Assembly (NCBI GenBank): GCA_903848645.1
Contig: CAINGU010000031.1
Span: 1 to 64,000, forward strand
Source of the DNA: an uncultured cyanobacterium
GTDB lineage: Bacteria > Cyanobacteriota > Cyanobacteriia > Cyanobacteriales > Nostocaceae
Length of the DNA: 64,000 nt
Direction: 5' to 3'
Shown: positions 13,036-20,726 of the stretch, piece by piece
Position numbering within the stretch: position 1 is the first letter of the stretch
Layout of the letters: every line of letters begins with the position of its first letter
Made by a program: the position numbers and the translations under genes
Notes under the pieces: model-generated
Database searches by the model: none
Told to the model about the DNA's origin: nothing
The model's input: the letters and a program-made list of their open reading frames with translations, nothing else

Positions 13036-13345
13036 TCAATCAATTAGTTGGGGAGAGTTATCACAATTAACTCATGCCACACAGGTGGCAGAATTTGGGT
13101 GGTGTGCTTGTGAAGATATGTTTGACAGCACAATAATGCCTTATGCAGATTGTCCTCATGTTTGCTGTGTAGATCATATCTATGAATCTTATTGTGATTG
13201 CTGCACAGGTCAGTGTAATGGTAATCTAGTTTGTGAGAATTGCACCTATGAGGTATCTGAAACAAATATCTATACTGGATTCTGCCAAAATTGCCAAAAG
13301 GCATATAACATAGGAAGAGACCATGCCCTCTATGGTCGTACCTGA
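13028..13345 (+). CDS. Cys-rich putative multi-zinc protein
   Basis: 105 residues with 16 Cys, including WCACEDMF, CPHVCCVDH, CDCCTGQC, CENC and CQNC. The spacing suggests two or three zinc or iron-sulphur sites, as in ring-like or rubredoxin-like knuckles. No known family identified. Confidence 0.6.
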   Translation: MNNQSISWGELSQLTHATQVAEFGWCACEDMFDSTIMPYADCPHVCCVDHIYESYCDCCTGQCNGNLVCENCTYEVSETNIYTGFCQNCQKAYNIGRDHALYGRT

Positions 13346-13445
13346 CCCCCGCGCAAATCAGACATTTCGGACATGTTACGAACACTCCATAAATTCTCTG
13401 CATTACGATGTATGATAAATTCTCTGGACATTTTTTATTTAAGAA

Positions 13446-13474
13446 TTGACAGCACGATTTATTTCTGATAGAAT
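13446..13474 (+). promoter_or_regulatory. Consensus promoter of a leaderless operon
   Basis: TTGACA (13446-13451), 17 bp, TAGAAT (13469-13474), then CTCCCT and ATG. No ribosome-binding site can fit, so translation is probably leaderless. Confidence 0.7.
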
Positions 13475-13480
13475 CTCCCT

Positions 13481-13660
13481 ATGATAAAAATGCTAATAGA
13501 AAATATTGACCCAATTGCTCTAATTAGGCAAGTTAATCTAGTTAAAGATGCTGTCTATCAAGATGATTATTATGTTAGTTTATCTGAAGAACAAAAAGCA
13601 GAAGTTGAAGCATTACTTGACCTGCTAGATGATATGAAATCTGGAGATTTTAATGTCTAA
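13481..13660 (+). CDS. Hypothetical 59-residue protein, leaderless start
   Basis: ATG lies 6 bp after the -10 box. Helical acidic protein (LSEEQKAEVEALLDLLDDM). Overlaps the next small gene by 8 bp. Confidence 0.55.
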   Translation: MIKMLIENIDPIALIRQVNLVKDAVYQDDYYVSLSEEQKAEVEALLDLLDDMKSGDFNV

Positions 13661-13739
13661 TAAACCTATTCGACTCTTACGCTCAATTATAGATTACAAC
13701 CTATTAAATAGTTGTCATATTATAGGTTTTGAACTATAA
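13653..13739 (+). CDS. 28-residue peptide
   Basis: Overlaps the end of the previous gene; GGAG upstream of its ATG. Product MSNKPIRLLRSIIDYN... is mildly basic. Short and uncertain. Confidence 0.35.
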   Translation: MSNKPIRLLRSIIDYNLLNSCHIIGFEL

Positions 13740-13751
13740 TTGGAGATTTCA

Positions 13752-14003
13752 ATGTATAAAGAACCTATTGGATTTTATGCTAGTATAACCTGGAGAAACC
13801 ATGACCATATGGACTGGATGTATTTCTCTTTTGGTGAGTATGATGAAGAAACTGGATTAGATAGTTATGGAGTAAATGATGAAAGAGTATTCTTTTATAC
13901 ATCTCCCGCCGAGATACAACTACTGGCAAATGGACAGGAAGATTGGATTTTATATCCCGCCTCTATTGAATATGTCTATAAGAAAGAAGAAGTAAATGCA
14001 TAA
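13752..14003 (+). CDS. Hypothetical 83-residue protein
   Basis: Start MYKEPIGF chosen because TTGGAG lies 7 bp upstream. Beta-rich with many aromatics; no family recognised. Stop overlaps the next gene. Confidence 0.6.
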   Translation: MYKEPIGFYASITWRNHDHMDWMYFSFGEYDEETGLDSYGVNDERVFFYTSPAEIQLLANGQEDWILYPASIEYVYKKEEVNA

Positions 14004-14133
14004 GCATTATTGGGTATGTACAGACATTCCTGGAGATTATTCTTGTGAGTGTGGTCACACTGCTTATTACGCTCGTGAGCTTAAAGAACTAATTATAGAT
14101 ATATGTGAGTGTCACACTGTCAGTCCTGTCTGA
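13996..14133 (+). CDS. 45-residue CxCxH zinc-like peptide
   Basis: YWVCTDIPGDYSCECGH and a C-terminal CECH give five Cys and several His. Its last eight codons contain the TGTCAG of the next promoter. Overlaps the preceding gene by 8 bp. Confidence 0.5.
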   Translation: MHKHYWVCTDIPGDYSCECGHTAYYARELKELIIDICECHTVSPV

Positions 14134-14139
14134 TACAAT
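14111..14139 (+). promoter_or_regulatory. TGTCAG-class promoter inside the end of a gene
   Basis: TGTCAG (14118-14123), 10 bp, TACAAT (14134-14139). Drives 14163-14773. Confidence 0.65.
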
Positions 14140-14162
14140 ACAATCCTAACAAGGGAGCAATA

Positions 14163-14366
14163 ATGGGTCATAGAGATTTGAAGTCAGTGTCAGAGCGACT
14201 TGCAGACGACTTAGTTGAACTACATAATGATACTGGCATTGAACTAGAGTATTGGGAGAATGCCCGTCTATTTGTAGAGCATTATTATAAAGTTGAAAGT
14301 CAAGTAAAGGTTATCCGTAAATATACGGATGAAGAGCGTGAAGAGCGAAAGAAGCGTGGCTACTAA
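14163..14366 (+). CDS. Hypothetical 67-residue helical protein
   Basis: Starts at MGHRDLKS, 7 bp after AAGGGAG and about 24 bp after the -10 box. Very charged helices (YTDEEREERKKRGY tail). Coupled to the next gene (TAATG). Confidence 0.6.
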   Translation: MGHRDLKSVSERLADDLVELHNDTGIELEYWENARLFVEHYYKVESQVKVIRKYTDEEREERKKRGY

Positions 14367-14773
14367 TGGGATATACACATTACTTTCAACTACACCAAAC
14401 GCCCACAGATGAACAATGGTATGTGTTTACTAATGATATAGACGCATTGTTACTTGCCAATGATGTACCATTAGATAATAAATCTACACCTAACTGTGTT
14501 TTCCTTAATGGTGTAGGTGATGATTCTCATGAGACATTTGTCATTGACCGTAATTCAACTCGGTGGGATTTTTGTAAGACCGCCCGTAAGCCTTATGATA
14601 AGATAGTTACTGCTATCCTTATTGCAGCCCGATATGATTTTGGAGATAACTTTTCCTTATCCTCTGACGGTAATTGGGAAGATTGGCAAGCAGGTTGCAA
14701 TTTAGTTAAACATACATTAGGGTATTATGCCGAAGAATCTGAAGTCTTTGGTAATACAGACCATAAGTATTAG
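14366..14773 (+). CDS. Conserved MGYTHYF-type phage protein
   Basis: 135 residues. MGYTHYF at the start, NG.GDDSHETF in the middle and FCKTARKPYDKIVTAILIAA are hallmarks of a widespread phage/bacterial family of unknown function that I recognise by pattern only. Single domain, no membrane segment. Confidence 0.65.
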   Translation: MGYTHYFQLHQTPTDEQWYVFTNDIDALLLANDVPLDNKSTPNCVFLNGVGDDSHETFVIDRNSTRWDFCKTARKPYDKIVTAILIAARYDFGDNFSLSSDGNWEDWQAGCNLVKHTLGYYAEESEVFGNTDHKY

Positions 14774-14779
14774 ATAATC

Positions 14780-14808
14780 AGTCCAATGTCAGTCCCTAAT
14801 GGTACAAT
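14780..14808 (+). promoter_or_regulatory. TGTCAG-class promoter
   Basis: TGTCAG (14787-14792), 10 bp, TACAAT (14803-14808). Drives the 14833-17205 operon. Confidence 0.65.
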
Positions 14809-14832
14809 ACAACTCTAAACGAAAGGAATATC

Positions 14833-14994
14833 ATGCCTAAGTATATTGTTTATTCTAAGCACACAGAGCATTTTGTTGATGAAGTTGAAGCCGATTCTGT
14901 TGAACAGGCTCGTGCTATCATTAGTGACCGAGACCTTGACTCTCTCGCCTTAGACACTGTTGAATTTGAGGTTTATGATGTGGAGCAAGCCTAA
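14833..14994 (+). CDS. MPKY-family small protein (copy 1)
   Basis: 53 residues, beta-alpha pattern (MPKYIVYSKHTEHFVDEVEADSVEQARAII), paralogous to the protein at 16300. Small domain of unknown function; GAAAGG upstream. Confidence 0.55.
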   Translation: MPKYIVYSKHTEHFVDEVEADSVEQARAIISDRDLDSLALDTVEFEVYDVEQA

Positions 14995-15416
14995 TGCTTC
15001 TTGAATTAAATTATGATGAGTGGTTTGATAAATTCAAGCCACTTATCAATACTCTTGATGATAATGCTAACTATGACGGATGTATGTTTGAAACTTATGG
15101 GGCAGAAGCAGAGCACGTTTCTGTTGCACCCGCCAATAAGATTTGGACTCTCGTAGATTGTGACGGGGAACTATTTATATCTGAGGGTTGGCATTTTGTA
15201 AATCGTATGGGCTATTTCATAACTGAAATTCCATTTGATTCAAAGATTGAATATAACATTTATGTTTCTTATGATAAGGAATATGATGAAGAATGGAAGC
15301 CATGTGATATGTGTGGTTTACATGAAATGGATTGGAATATGTCACCTAACGACAATCTAATCTGTAATACTTGTGAAGAAGAAATGCTAGAGGAAATGGA
15401 GCAAGAGCATGCCTAA
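14994..15416 (+). CDS. Hypothetical protein with C-terminal zinc ribbon
   Basis: 140 residues; N-terminal acidic alpha/beta domain, C-terminal CDMCGLHE...LICNTCEEE two-CxxC ribbon, acidic tail. Coupled by TAATG to copy 1 of the MPKY family. Confidence 0.6.
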   Translation: MLLELNYDEWFDKFKPLINTLDDNANYDGCMFETYGAEAEHVSVAPANKIWTLVDCDGELFISEGWHFVNRMGYFITEIPFDSKIEYNIYVSYDKEYDEEWKPCDMCGLHEMDWNMSPNDNLICNTCEEEMLEEMEQEHA

Positions 15417-15585
15417 GTGTTTGGATTGTGGTAATTCAACTGTTTTTACTCACCAAGTAAGTGGTTATGCAACAGTTGTTTATGAAGCAGACGGTAGCTG
15501 GTATTCCCGAAATGAAGAAACTGAAATTGATTTCAGTGATTCACCTGCTTGCGGGGACTGCACTAGTTACAATGTGCTTGAATAA
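15409..15585 (+). CDS. Zinc-ribbon protein
   Basis: 58 residues: CLDCGN at the start and CGDCTSY at the end, separated by a beta-rich stretch; classical zinc-ribbon spacing. Overlaps upstream and downstream genes. Confidence 0.55.
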   Translation: MPKCLDCGNSTVFTHQVSGYATVVYEADGSWYSRNEETEIDFSDSPACGDCTSYNVLE

Positions 15586-15743
15586 TGAACTGCCTTAATT
15601 TTAGCCATTGCGGGAACACAATGGCAAGCCAAGGACATATTGAAGATGATATTCAATTATGCCACCATTGTTACAACAGACATTTTGGAGAATTTAAAGA
15701 TGTTATTCTTCCTGAGTTATGGAAAATGGTTGATAGTCAATGA
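15585..15743 (+). CDS. Small Cys/His protein
   Basis: 52 residues with C3, HCGN and CHHCYNRH: a C/H-rich zinc-binding arrangement. Coupled start (TAATG), overlapping stop (AATGA). Confidence 0.55.
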   Translation: MNCLNFSHCGNTMASQGHIEDDIQLCHHCYNRHFGEFKDVILPELWKMVDSQ

Positions 15744-15994
15744 TTGATGTACCTGATATTCATGGATATGAAAGATTACCTATTCATGTTAAAAAGGCAA
15801 TAGCAGGTGGCATAGAGCCATTTGAAATCCTTCATGGAGAGATTCTTAATACCATGATTGAATTTCAAGATAAAAAGTTTAAAGATGTAAGTTGGGGAGA
15901 AGGCTACCAAGAGGCCTTGACAGACATGAGGGTATTAGGATATAATATCCTATTCACTGTTGAAGAATGGAAGAAGTTAAATGGAAAAGCCTAA
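15740..15994 (+). CDS. Hypothetical 84-residue helical protein
   Basis: Mostly helical, without cysteines; overlaps both neighbours. No family recognised. Confidence 0.55.
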   Translation: MIDVPDIHGYERLPIHVKKAIAGGIEPFEILHGEILNTMIEFQDKKFKDVSWGEGYQEALTDMRVLGYNILFTVEEWKKLNGKA

Positions 15995-16307
15995 AGAAGA
16001 AGTAATCCTTGATACATATAATGAATTAAATAGTATTCTTGGAGATATCCAAAAGTTAAAGGTTTACCCACCTTTGGTTTGGGTATGGACTTGGGATGTT
16101 CTTCGTTCTAAGTTAGATGATTACTCTCCTGAAATGGGGGAAGTCCACATTGTTAATCCCGCATTAACTGAATTAGATATATTTACTATGTTTTATAATT
16201 CATCAGACTTTACTTTAGAGTATGGTCTAGATGACCTTGACAACCAAATGATGAATTGGCTTTACAAGAATGTTCTTATAGAATACACGGAGGAAGAAAA
16301 TGCCTAA
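15981..16307 (+). CDS. Hypothetical 108-residue acidic protein
   Basis: Acidic, Trp-rich centre (PPLVWVWTWDVLRSKL). Overlaps the previous gene by 14 bp and the next by 8 bp. Function unknown. Confidence 0.55.
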   Translation: MEKPKEEVILDTYNELNSILGDIQKLKVYPPLVWVWTWDVLRSKLDDYSPEMGEVHIVNPALTELDIFTMFYNSSDFTLEYGLDDLDNQMMNWLYKNVLIEYTEEENA

Positions 16308-16473
16308 GTATCTAGTTAGTTATACAGAAACTAATATCTGGTCTATTATTGTAGAAGCAGATAGCGAAGAGGAGGCAGAGCAGTCGGTACGGGAAGAGAT
16401 TTCAATCAATGATACCCAGTCCCTTGATTTGGCAGACATCAAATCCTTTATTCAAGTAGAGGATAAATTGTAA
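16300..16473 (+). CDS. MPKY-family small protein (copy 2)
   Basis: 57 residues sharing MPKYxVxY, VEADSxEEA and the DxxSLxL segment with the product at 14833, so a tandem-type duplication within one operon. AGGAAG upstream. Confidence 0.55.
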   Translation: MPKYLVSYTETNIWSIIVEADSEEEAEQSVREEISINDTQSLDLADIKSFIQVEDKL

Positions 16474-16691
16474 TGTCCACTGATATCCCACCAATTACTT
16501 TTACATTATCTCAAACCTATGAATGGGACGAAGGTCATAGGGAAGAGATGGAAGAAATCTATGGCGAAGATTGGATCGCAGAAGACTTCTATGAACTCAT
16601 GGAAGGCTATTTTGACAACTATGTGCATAGTGCGGTAGAATCAGACAATGTTCGCATTTGGGCGAAGAATAATAGAAAGAGGTTTCTATAA
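16473..16691 (+). CDS. Hypothetical 72-residue acidic protein
   Basis: Coupled by TAATG on both sides. Acidic, with EEMEEIYGEDW. No family recognised. Confidence 0.55.
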   Translation: MSTDIPPITFTLSQTYEWDEGHREEMEEIYGEDWIAEDFYELMEGYFDNYVHSAVESDNVRIWAKNNRKRFL

Positions 16692-16906
16692 TGGAATTCC
16701 TAGAGGGCTTAAACCAAATGGTTCAAGATTCTATAGATGAAGATATCAAAGACTATTTGATTGAGCAATGGGCTTATGATAAAGCACAGGAGGGAGTTGA
16801 TTATCTAGAGCATGAGATAATCGCTTTCGCTTCCCCCGAAATTCAGCAGCAATACAATGAGTATTACAAGTTAAACAAAGATGACGATTTCTATTTTGAG
16901 GTATAA
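16691..16906 (+). CDS. Hypothetical 71-residue acidic protein
   Basis: Coupled start (ATAATGG); helical acidic product. Function unknown. Confidence 0.55.
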   Translation: MEFLEGLNQMVQDSIDEDIKDYLIEQWAYDKAQEGVDYLEHEIIAFASPEIQQQYNEYYKLNKDDDFYFEV

Positions 16907-16920
16907 GGAGATGAAAGAGA

Positions 16921-17205
16921 ATGGAGAAGTTACATAAGGCAATAGCCAAAGGGCTGGGACATTCAGAAATCTCACCTGCCACCCTAGCATATAAAATGCT
17001 TAAAGAATCAAGATATGTAAATGAATCATTCCTTCAATATGCAATAAATTACATAGTCATTATGGCAAATGAACCTGTAATTCCCTTCTATTTGAAGAGT
17101 GTTCAAGATGAATGTAAGATTATTTATACATGTCTGCAGGAGTTGGGCTTGACAGACACAGTGGGGCGGGAAGGTATTGACAAAACCGAGTTCACTGTAG
17201 TATAA
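16921..17205 (+). CDS. Hypothetical 94-residue helical protein
   Basis: Last gene of the + strand block. AAGGAG lies about 12 bp upstream. Helical with no recognised motif. Confidence 0.55.
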   Translation: MEKLHKAIAKGLGHSEISPATLAYKMLKESRYVNESFLQYAINYIVIMANEPVIPFYLKSVQDECKIIYTCLQELGLTDTVGREGIDKTEFTVV

Positions 17206-17260
17206 TAATAGAGCGAATAAAAAAGGGCGTTCAGGCACCTCCAGCCAAGTCCAAACATAT

Positions 17261-17295
17261 AAAGACCCCAGTTGCCAATCTCCTGGGGTCTTTTT
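17261..17295. terminator. Strong terminator at the end of the + strand block
   Basis: AAAGACCCCAG / CTGGGGTCTTT, 11 bp perfect stem, 11-base loop, then a T-run. An A-run on the left also permits function on the - strand. Confidence 0.8.
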
Positions 17296-17338
17296 CTTAT
17301 GTCAAAAATTTCACCGCAAAACGCAATATGATAAAATA

Positions 17339-17408
17339 AAGATTACGAAGGAGCTTAAAAATCTCTGGGTCAGCGCGGGAAGCCCAAGCTGATCCCAATT
17401 TTTTTTAA
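17339..17408 (+). ncRNA. Possible small RNA or second terminator
   Basis: GGGTCAGC (17367-17374) pairs with GCTGATCCC (17388-17396) around a 13-base loop, followed by a run of T's. A -10-like TAAAAT lies near 17332. The 5' part (GATTACGAAG) recurs at about 17422. A short independent RNA is possible; a back-up terminator is the simpler reading. Confidence 0.35.
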
Positions 17409-17750
17409 TATACCTATATAGATTACGAAGAGAGTCCAATTTCTCTGGACATTTTAAAAAATATATAAAATTGATTCATTTTACTTTAATTTTAATTAAA
17501 ATATAGACAAAATATCTAGAAATGTATATAAAATCTGATAAAATTTGATAAAATATGGGCATATTTATTGTTATTAAAATGTTATGTAATGCTATTGACA
17601 TTACGAATGCCAATATGGTATGGTCTATATCATGCTAGAATCACTATCTATTTATTAGATGATTTTAATTACTTTTCTTATGACACTTTACTCCACATTA
17701 CTCCACTATGCTCCACTAAAAAGGCCGTAGAATGCCCTGTAAAGCCCTTA
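17409..17750. other. AT-rich convergent intergenic region
   Basis: Separates the + strand and - strand gene blocks. Very AT-rich, with short repeated ATAAAATTTGATAAAAT-like words at about 17530-17565 but no supported gene. A GC-richer hairpin-like patch at about 17720-17752 may terminate the - strand operon. Confidence 0.5.
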
Positions 17751-17873
17751 TTAATCTAGGATGATGTGGTATATGGGCATTCCTTTATCTTCCATAGATA
17801 TAAGATATTTGAGTAACCATTCCTTATCTATACTGTTATATAGGTCTTTTCTTATATAGATTTTAGAGAGCAT
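17751..17873 (-). CDS. 40-residue hypothetical protein
   Basis: Basic-acidic helical product (MLSKIYIRKDLYNSID...), ATG overlapping the preceding gene by 11 bp. Terminal gene of the - strand block. Confidence 0.4.
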   Translation of the reverse strand: MLSKIYIRKDLYNSIDKEWLLKYLISMEDKGMPIYHIILD

Positions 17874-17979
17874 CTTTATCCTCTCCCGCCTTTTCTTTAC
17901 GATCTAGTATACAAAATCTGCATGAGCAACTTTCTGTACCATCTTGTGAATCTAGTATTATTCTCCACCAATCTGTCAC
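17863..17979 (-). CDS. 38-residue Cys-rich peptide (GTG start)
   Basis: GTG overlaps the TAG of the upstream gene. CSCRFC motif in the centre suggests metal binding; Trp pair at the start. Confidence 0.4.
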   Translation of the reverse strand: MTDWWRIILDSQDGTESCSCRFCILDRKEKAGEDKDAL

Positions 17980-18209
17980 TATTTATCCCTTCTCATAAAA
18001 TATGCAGAAATAGCTCCATATGCCGTAATATGCATCTCAGGCCAACCCATTAGAAATCTCCATTTATCTTCATCTAATTCATTATAAACATAAGAATTAG
18101 GCATTTGGTCAAATATATTATAGAACAACTCATAGGTCATTCCAGCGATATCTTTTCCTTCACTATTGACATATTCTATACACTGGGTCTTATCATTAAG
18201 AATTACCAT
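17979..18209 (-). CDS. Hypothetical 76-residue protein
   Basis: Aromatic-rich alpha/beta product with no recognised family; 2 bp from the stop of the preceding gene. Confidence 0.55.
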   Translation of the reverse strand: MVILNDKTQCIEYVNSEGKDIAGMTYELFYNIFDQMPNSYVYNELDEDKWRFLMGWPEMHITAYGAISAYFMRRDK

Positions 18210-18211
18210 CT

Positions 18212-18388
18212 TTATTCCCGCCCCAAAGCTTTATTTAAAGCATCTTTCTGTTCTTGAGTTATTTCTTTAGAAACCCATTTATCATGATCAATACCATGAT
18301 AAGCAGCATTTTTACCACATTTTAAACATGGCCCTAGAATGTATCTTAAACTCTCTATACAGTATATATGGTCTGCTTGATTAATCAT
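18212..18388 (-). CDS. 58-residue protein with CxxC
   Basis: MINQADHIYCIESL...PCLKCGKNAAYHGIDH: single CxxC plus nearby Cys/His, a probable zinc site. Sits 2 bp after the preceding stop. Confidence 0.5.
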   Translation of the reverse strand: MINQADHIYCIESLRYILGPCLKCGKNAAYHGIDHDKWVSKEITQEQKDALNKALGRE

Positions 18389-18390
18389 CT

Positions 18391-18663
18391 TTAGGTTCCC
18401 CCACCAGCCAGTGCAGCATATATAGTTTCATATTCCTTTATTTTAGTAAAAGTCACATAGCCTATAAGCTCTTCGGAAATAATTTCAATGCAGCCTTTTA
18501 ATGAAATTCTTGAACTAGGCGAATAACCATTTTTCCATCTATAGATATGCTGTGCCCAATTTAAAATTTCATCACCTCGCATAATACAAGAGTCAATTTT
18601 TTCTTCATTAATCACATTAAATTGTTCTATTTTAAAATAGGTTTTTAAATCCTTAGCGTTCAC
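18391..18663 (-). CDS. Hypothetical 90-residue basic protein (GTG start)
   Basis: GTG start chosen because GGGAGAAAA precedes it within the upstream gene; longer forms only read that gene's other frame. Mixed alpha/beta; no family recognised. Confidence 0.5.
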   Translation of the reverse strand: MNAKDLKTYFKIEQFNVINEEKIDSCIMRGDEILNWAQHIYRWKNGYSPSSRISLKGCIEIISEELIGYVTFTKIKEYETIYAALAGGGT

Positions 18664-18877
18664 TTTTCTCCCTAACGGTGGCTGCAGCATCATCAAAACT
18701 TCTTTCAATAATTTCACGATAAAAATCAGCTTCTTCTGGTTGCAAACCTACCTTGCTTTGTTCAATTACAATTAATTTTCTTGTTTCAATGTCCTGTGCT
18801 ATCTGCTCGCGTTGTTTAGCCAGTTCTTCCTCAACTTCTTCAAAACTGAATAAAGGTTTACGAGTTATTTCACTCAC
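18653..18877 (-). CDS. Charged helical protein, possible coiled coil
   Basis: 74 residues, GTG start after GAGGTGTAGAA. Glu/Lys/Arg-rich helices (EEVEEELAKQREQIAQDIETRK) typical of a coiled coil. Confidence 0.55.
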   Translation of the reverse strand: MSEITRKPLFSFEEVEEELAKQREQIAQDIETRKLIVIEQSKVGLQPEEADFYREIIERSFDDAAATVREKSER

Positions 18878-18879
18878 TT

Positions 18880-19014
18880 CTACACCTCGCTTTGTTGTAG
18901 TACATTTACGCGAATCCTCATGTCTGCGCTTTGCAGTTCAGACGAACCTGATTCAACGACATTTTTAACATTATCCATTTGTTCTTTGTATAATTTTTCG
19001 CGTATCCACTTCAC
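18880..19014 (-). CDS. 44-residue protein (GTG start)
   Basis: GTG directly after the preceding stop. Begins the more GC-rich block. MKWIREKLYKEQMDNVKNVV then a Gln/Val-rich tail. Function unknown. Confidence 0.45.
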   Translation of the reverse strand: MKWIREKLYKEQMDNVKNVVESGSSELQSADMRIRVNVLQQSEV

Positions 19015-19431
19015 CTACATCACCTCCGCAATACGTTGGAGTATGTCTAGGTAGGTAGGGCAGGGGAAAGATTTGTGATGATAAGCAGGTTCTCGCTCTC
19101 GCAAAATCTCAGTGCAACCTTCACAGATTTCAATTCGCGTAATACGATTAACTTGTGATTCAACTGGCTTAGTTGCTGTTGCCTCATAAGCAAGAGTCGC
19201 TTCTGTTGCCGTTTCTAAAGTTTCGTATTCAAGCCCGTTCCATTGGTCGTGAGGGCAAAGATAATAAACTTTGGGCTTATGCCTCTCCAACACATCTCGG
19301 TTGGCGTTGTATGAAGCACAATTAACGCATTTATTACAAGGATAATCCGCGTATTCATCGCTAGTAACACAACGAAATCCCTTTTGCTTGTCAATCCACG
19401 CTATAACTTCATCGTGAGTGGGCTGGGTCAT
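19015..19431 (-). CDS. Cys-rich protein with MTQP start
   Basis: 138 residues. Cysteines in YPCNKCVNC, YLCPH, EICEGC and FPCP suggest two zinc sites. One of three products in this block that start MTQP, with ATGA-type coupling to the upstream stop. More GC-rich codon use than neighbours. Function unknown. Confidence 0.6.
   Translation of the reverse strand: MTQPTHDEVIAWIDKQKGFRCVTSDEYADYPCNKCVNCASYNANRDVLERHKPKVYYLCPHDQWNGLEYETLETATEATLAYEATATKPVESQVNRITRIEICEGCTEILREREPAYHHKSFPCPTYLDILQRIAEVM
19083..19105. repeat. 23 bp exact repeat, copy B
   Basis: Identical to 11004-11026. Here it is the antisense of codons for ILREREPAY, so protein conservation cannot explain the identity. Confidence 0.7.
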
Positions 19432-19760
19432 TCTGGAACTTCCGTAAAATCAACATAGTAATCGTGACCCGTTCTGAATTGACTAGCAGTATCACTGCCG
19501 ACTACCTGTAACTCGATTTTACCTCCTGGCGTAAAAGCGAAAAACTTACGATTCTCTTCGCTTCCCGAATAGACGGGAGTCATAACTATTTTGTATTCTC
19601 CGCCATGTGGCTCGATTTGTACGCAACTGAATTTTGCTCTTGTATTACTCATTTGTTTCTCCTTTTTCTTTGTATGAGTGGGTTGGGGTTTAGGGTTACT
19701 GCCGACAAAGACTTCACCTAAAACTGGGAAGGTCTGTCCATCGTTAGTGGGTTGGGTCAT
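19428..19760 (-). CDS. Protein with C-terminal YYVDFTE domain
   Basis: 110 residues from MTQPTNDG, whose ATG overlaps the preceding TGA. The last 74 residues (from MSNTRAKF) match the C-terminal part of the protein at 36143: RAKF..., a W/FTPxGxIxLxVV segment and YYVDFTE. A strong AAGGAG before MSNT (19652) could allow internal initiation of that domain alone. Function unknown. Confidence 0.6.
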   Translation of the reverse strand: MTQPTNDGQTFPVLGEVFVGSNPKPQPTHTKKKEKQMSNTRAKFSCVQIEPHGGEYKIVMTPVYSGSEENRKFFAFTPGGKIELQVVGSDTASQFRTGHDYYVDFTEVPE

Positions 19761-19924
19761 TTGATTGCCTTCAAGATTTCTTTTACGCTTGCCATTTGCC
19801 AAGATTGCGTACCCTTTGCCAACTGAATCCGCGCTTGAAGTTCCAAGCAATCGGCAATTCGCTCCAATTCGCTTGCTACCTTAGATTGAAAATAGTTTTC
19901 ATAAAGTTCATTCTCTTTTTCCAC
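19757..19924 (-). CDS. 55-residue helical protein (GTG start)
   Basis: GTG follows the HNH stop with no gap; stop overlaps the next ATG. Helical (SELERIADCLELQARIQLAKG), ending in KAIK. Same packing style as the other genes of this block. Confidence 0.5.
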   Translation of the reverse strand: MEKENELYENYFQSKVASELERIADCLELQARIQLAKGTQSWQMASVKEILKAIK

Positions 19925-20383
19925 TTACTCCACCCCCATAATCGCTTTGGCTTGTCGCCGTGATTTTCTTAGTTCTTGATGTGCCTTTTGACAAGTTCTG
20001 CAAAGGCGTTGATTTCTCCACCTGTAAGTATTTTCAGGAGAAAACTCGTGTCCTTGAGGACAATGGGTTTTTAAGAGCATGGCATTGACATAGCGACCTT
20101 TGGAAACCATGTCATCTGTGTTATCTCTAGCCGTTCCAAGAAAAAGATGGTCGGGGTTGATACAGGCGCGAAAATCGCACTTATGCAAAACCCACAAACC
20201 ATTTGGTATCTCTCCATTTGCCAAAATCCAAGAAAGTCTATGAGTGGTACAAATCTTTCCTTCATAGCCTATTTGCCCGTAACCATTTGGATTTGTAGAG
20301 CCAACCCATTGAACGCAACCATTTTCAAGTTGAACCGTTTTAGCAAACAACCGTTCCCTAATTGGTAGGTTCGCCTTAGTCAT
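19925..20383 (-). CDS. HNH endonuclease
   Basis: 152 residues. THRLSWILANGEIPNGLWVLHKC then CINPDHLFLGTARDN is the HNH_3-type pattern: His of the first strand, Asn in the loop and His in NPDHL. A C-terminal CPQGHEF...LCRTCQ zinc knuckle is typical of phage HNH proteins. It would make metal-dependent DNA cuts; free-standing HNH genes often act as homing elements. Lies in the GC-richer block, consistent with recent acquisition. Confidence 0.8.
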   Translation of the reverse strand: MTKANLPIRERLFAKTVQLENGCVQWVGSTNPNGYGQIGYEGKICTTHRLSWILANGEIPNGLWVLHKCDFRACINPDHLFLGTARDNTDDMVSKGRYVNAMLLKTHCPQGHEFSPENTYRWRNQRLCRTCQKAHQELRKSRRQAKAIMGVE

Positions 20384-20726
20384 TTGCCACTCCTAAAATA
20401 AGCCGTGCTTGTGCTACTAATTCAGGGCAGGGGTAGGGAACAAGATACTCGAAGTCCGTTATCGCGCTACACGCACCGCAAGACCACTCGCCAGCGTCAA
20501 AGCCATCCCATTGCGTATGCCTCTCAAAGAACGCTTTGTGGGCGAGCCATGAGAGCCAGTTGGTCTTAGCATCTTGAAAACCAATTCCGTAAATAGACTC
20601 AAAAACCTCCATAAGACTTTCGGTAACCTCTGAGGCATTTTCATCAAACAAAAGAGACAGGTAAGTTTCATCTACTTTGCGCTCTATAAGTTCTTGCGCC
20701 TCTTGAACAATCTCTAGGTCGGTCAT
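20376..20726 (-). CDS. Hypothetical acidic protein with CGAC
   Basis: 116 residues from MTDLEIVQ, ATG overlapping the TGA of the repeat protein upstream, with GAGGG before it. SCGAC and a later PCP are the only Cys. Probably alpha-helical. Function unknown. Confidence 0.55.
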   Translation of the reverse strand: MTDLEIVQEAQELIERKVDETYLSLLFDENASEVTESLMEVFESIYGIGFQDAKTNWLSWLAHKAFFERHTQWDGFDAGEWSCGACSAITDFEYLVPYPCPELVAQARLILGVAND

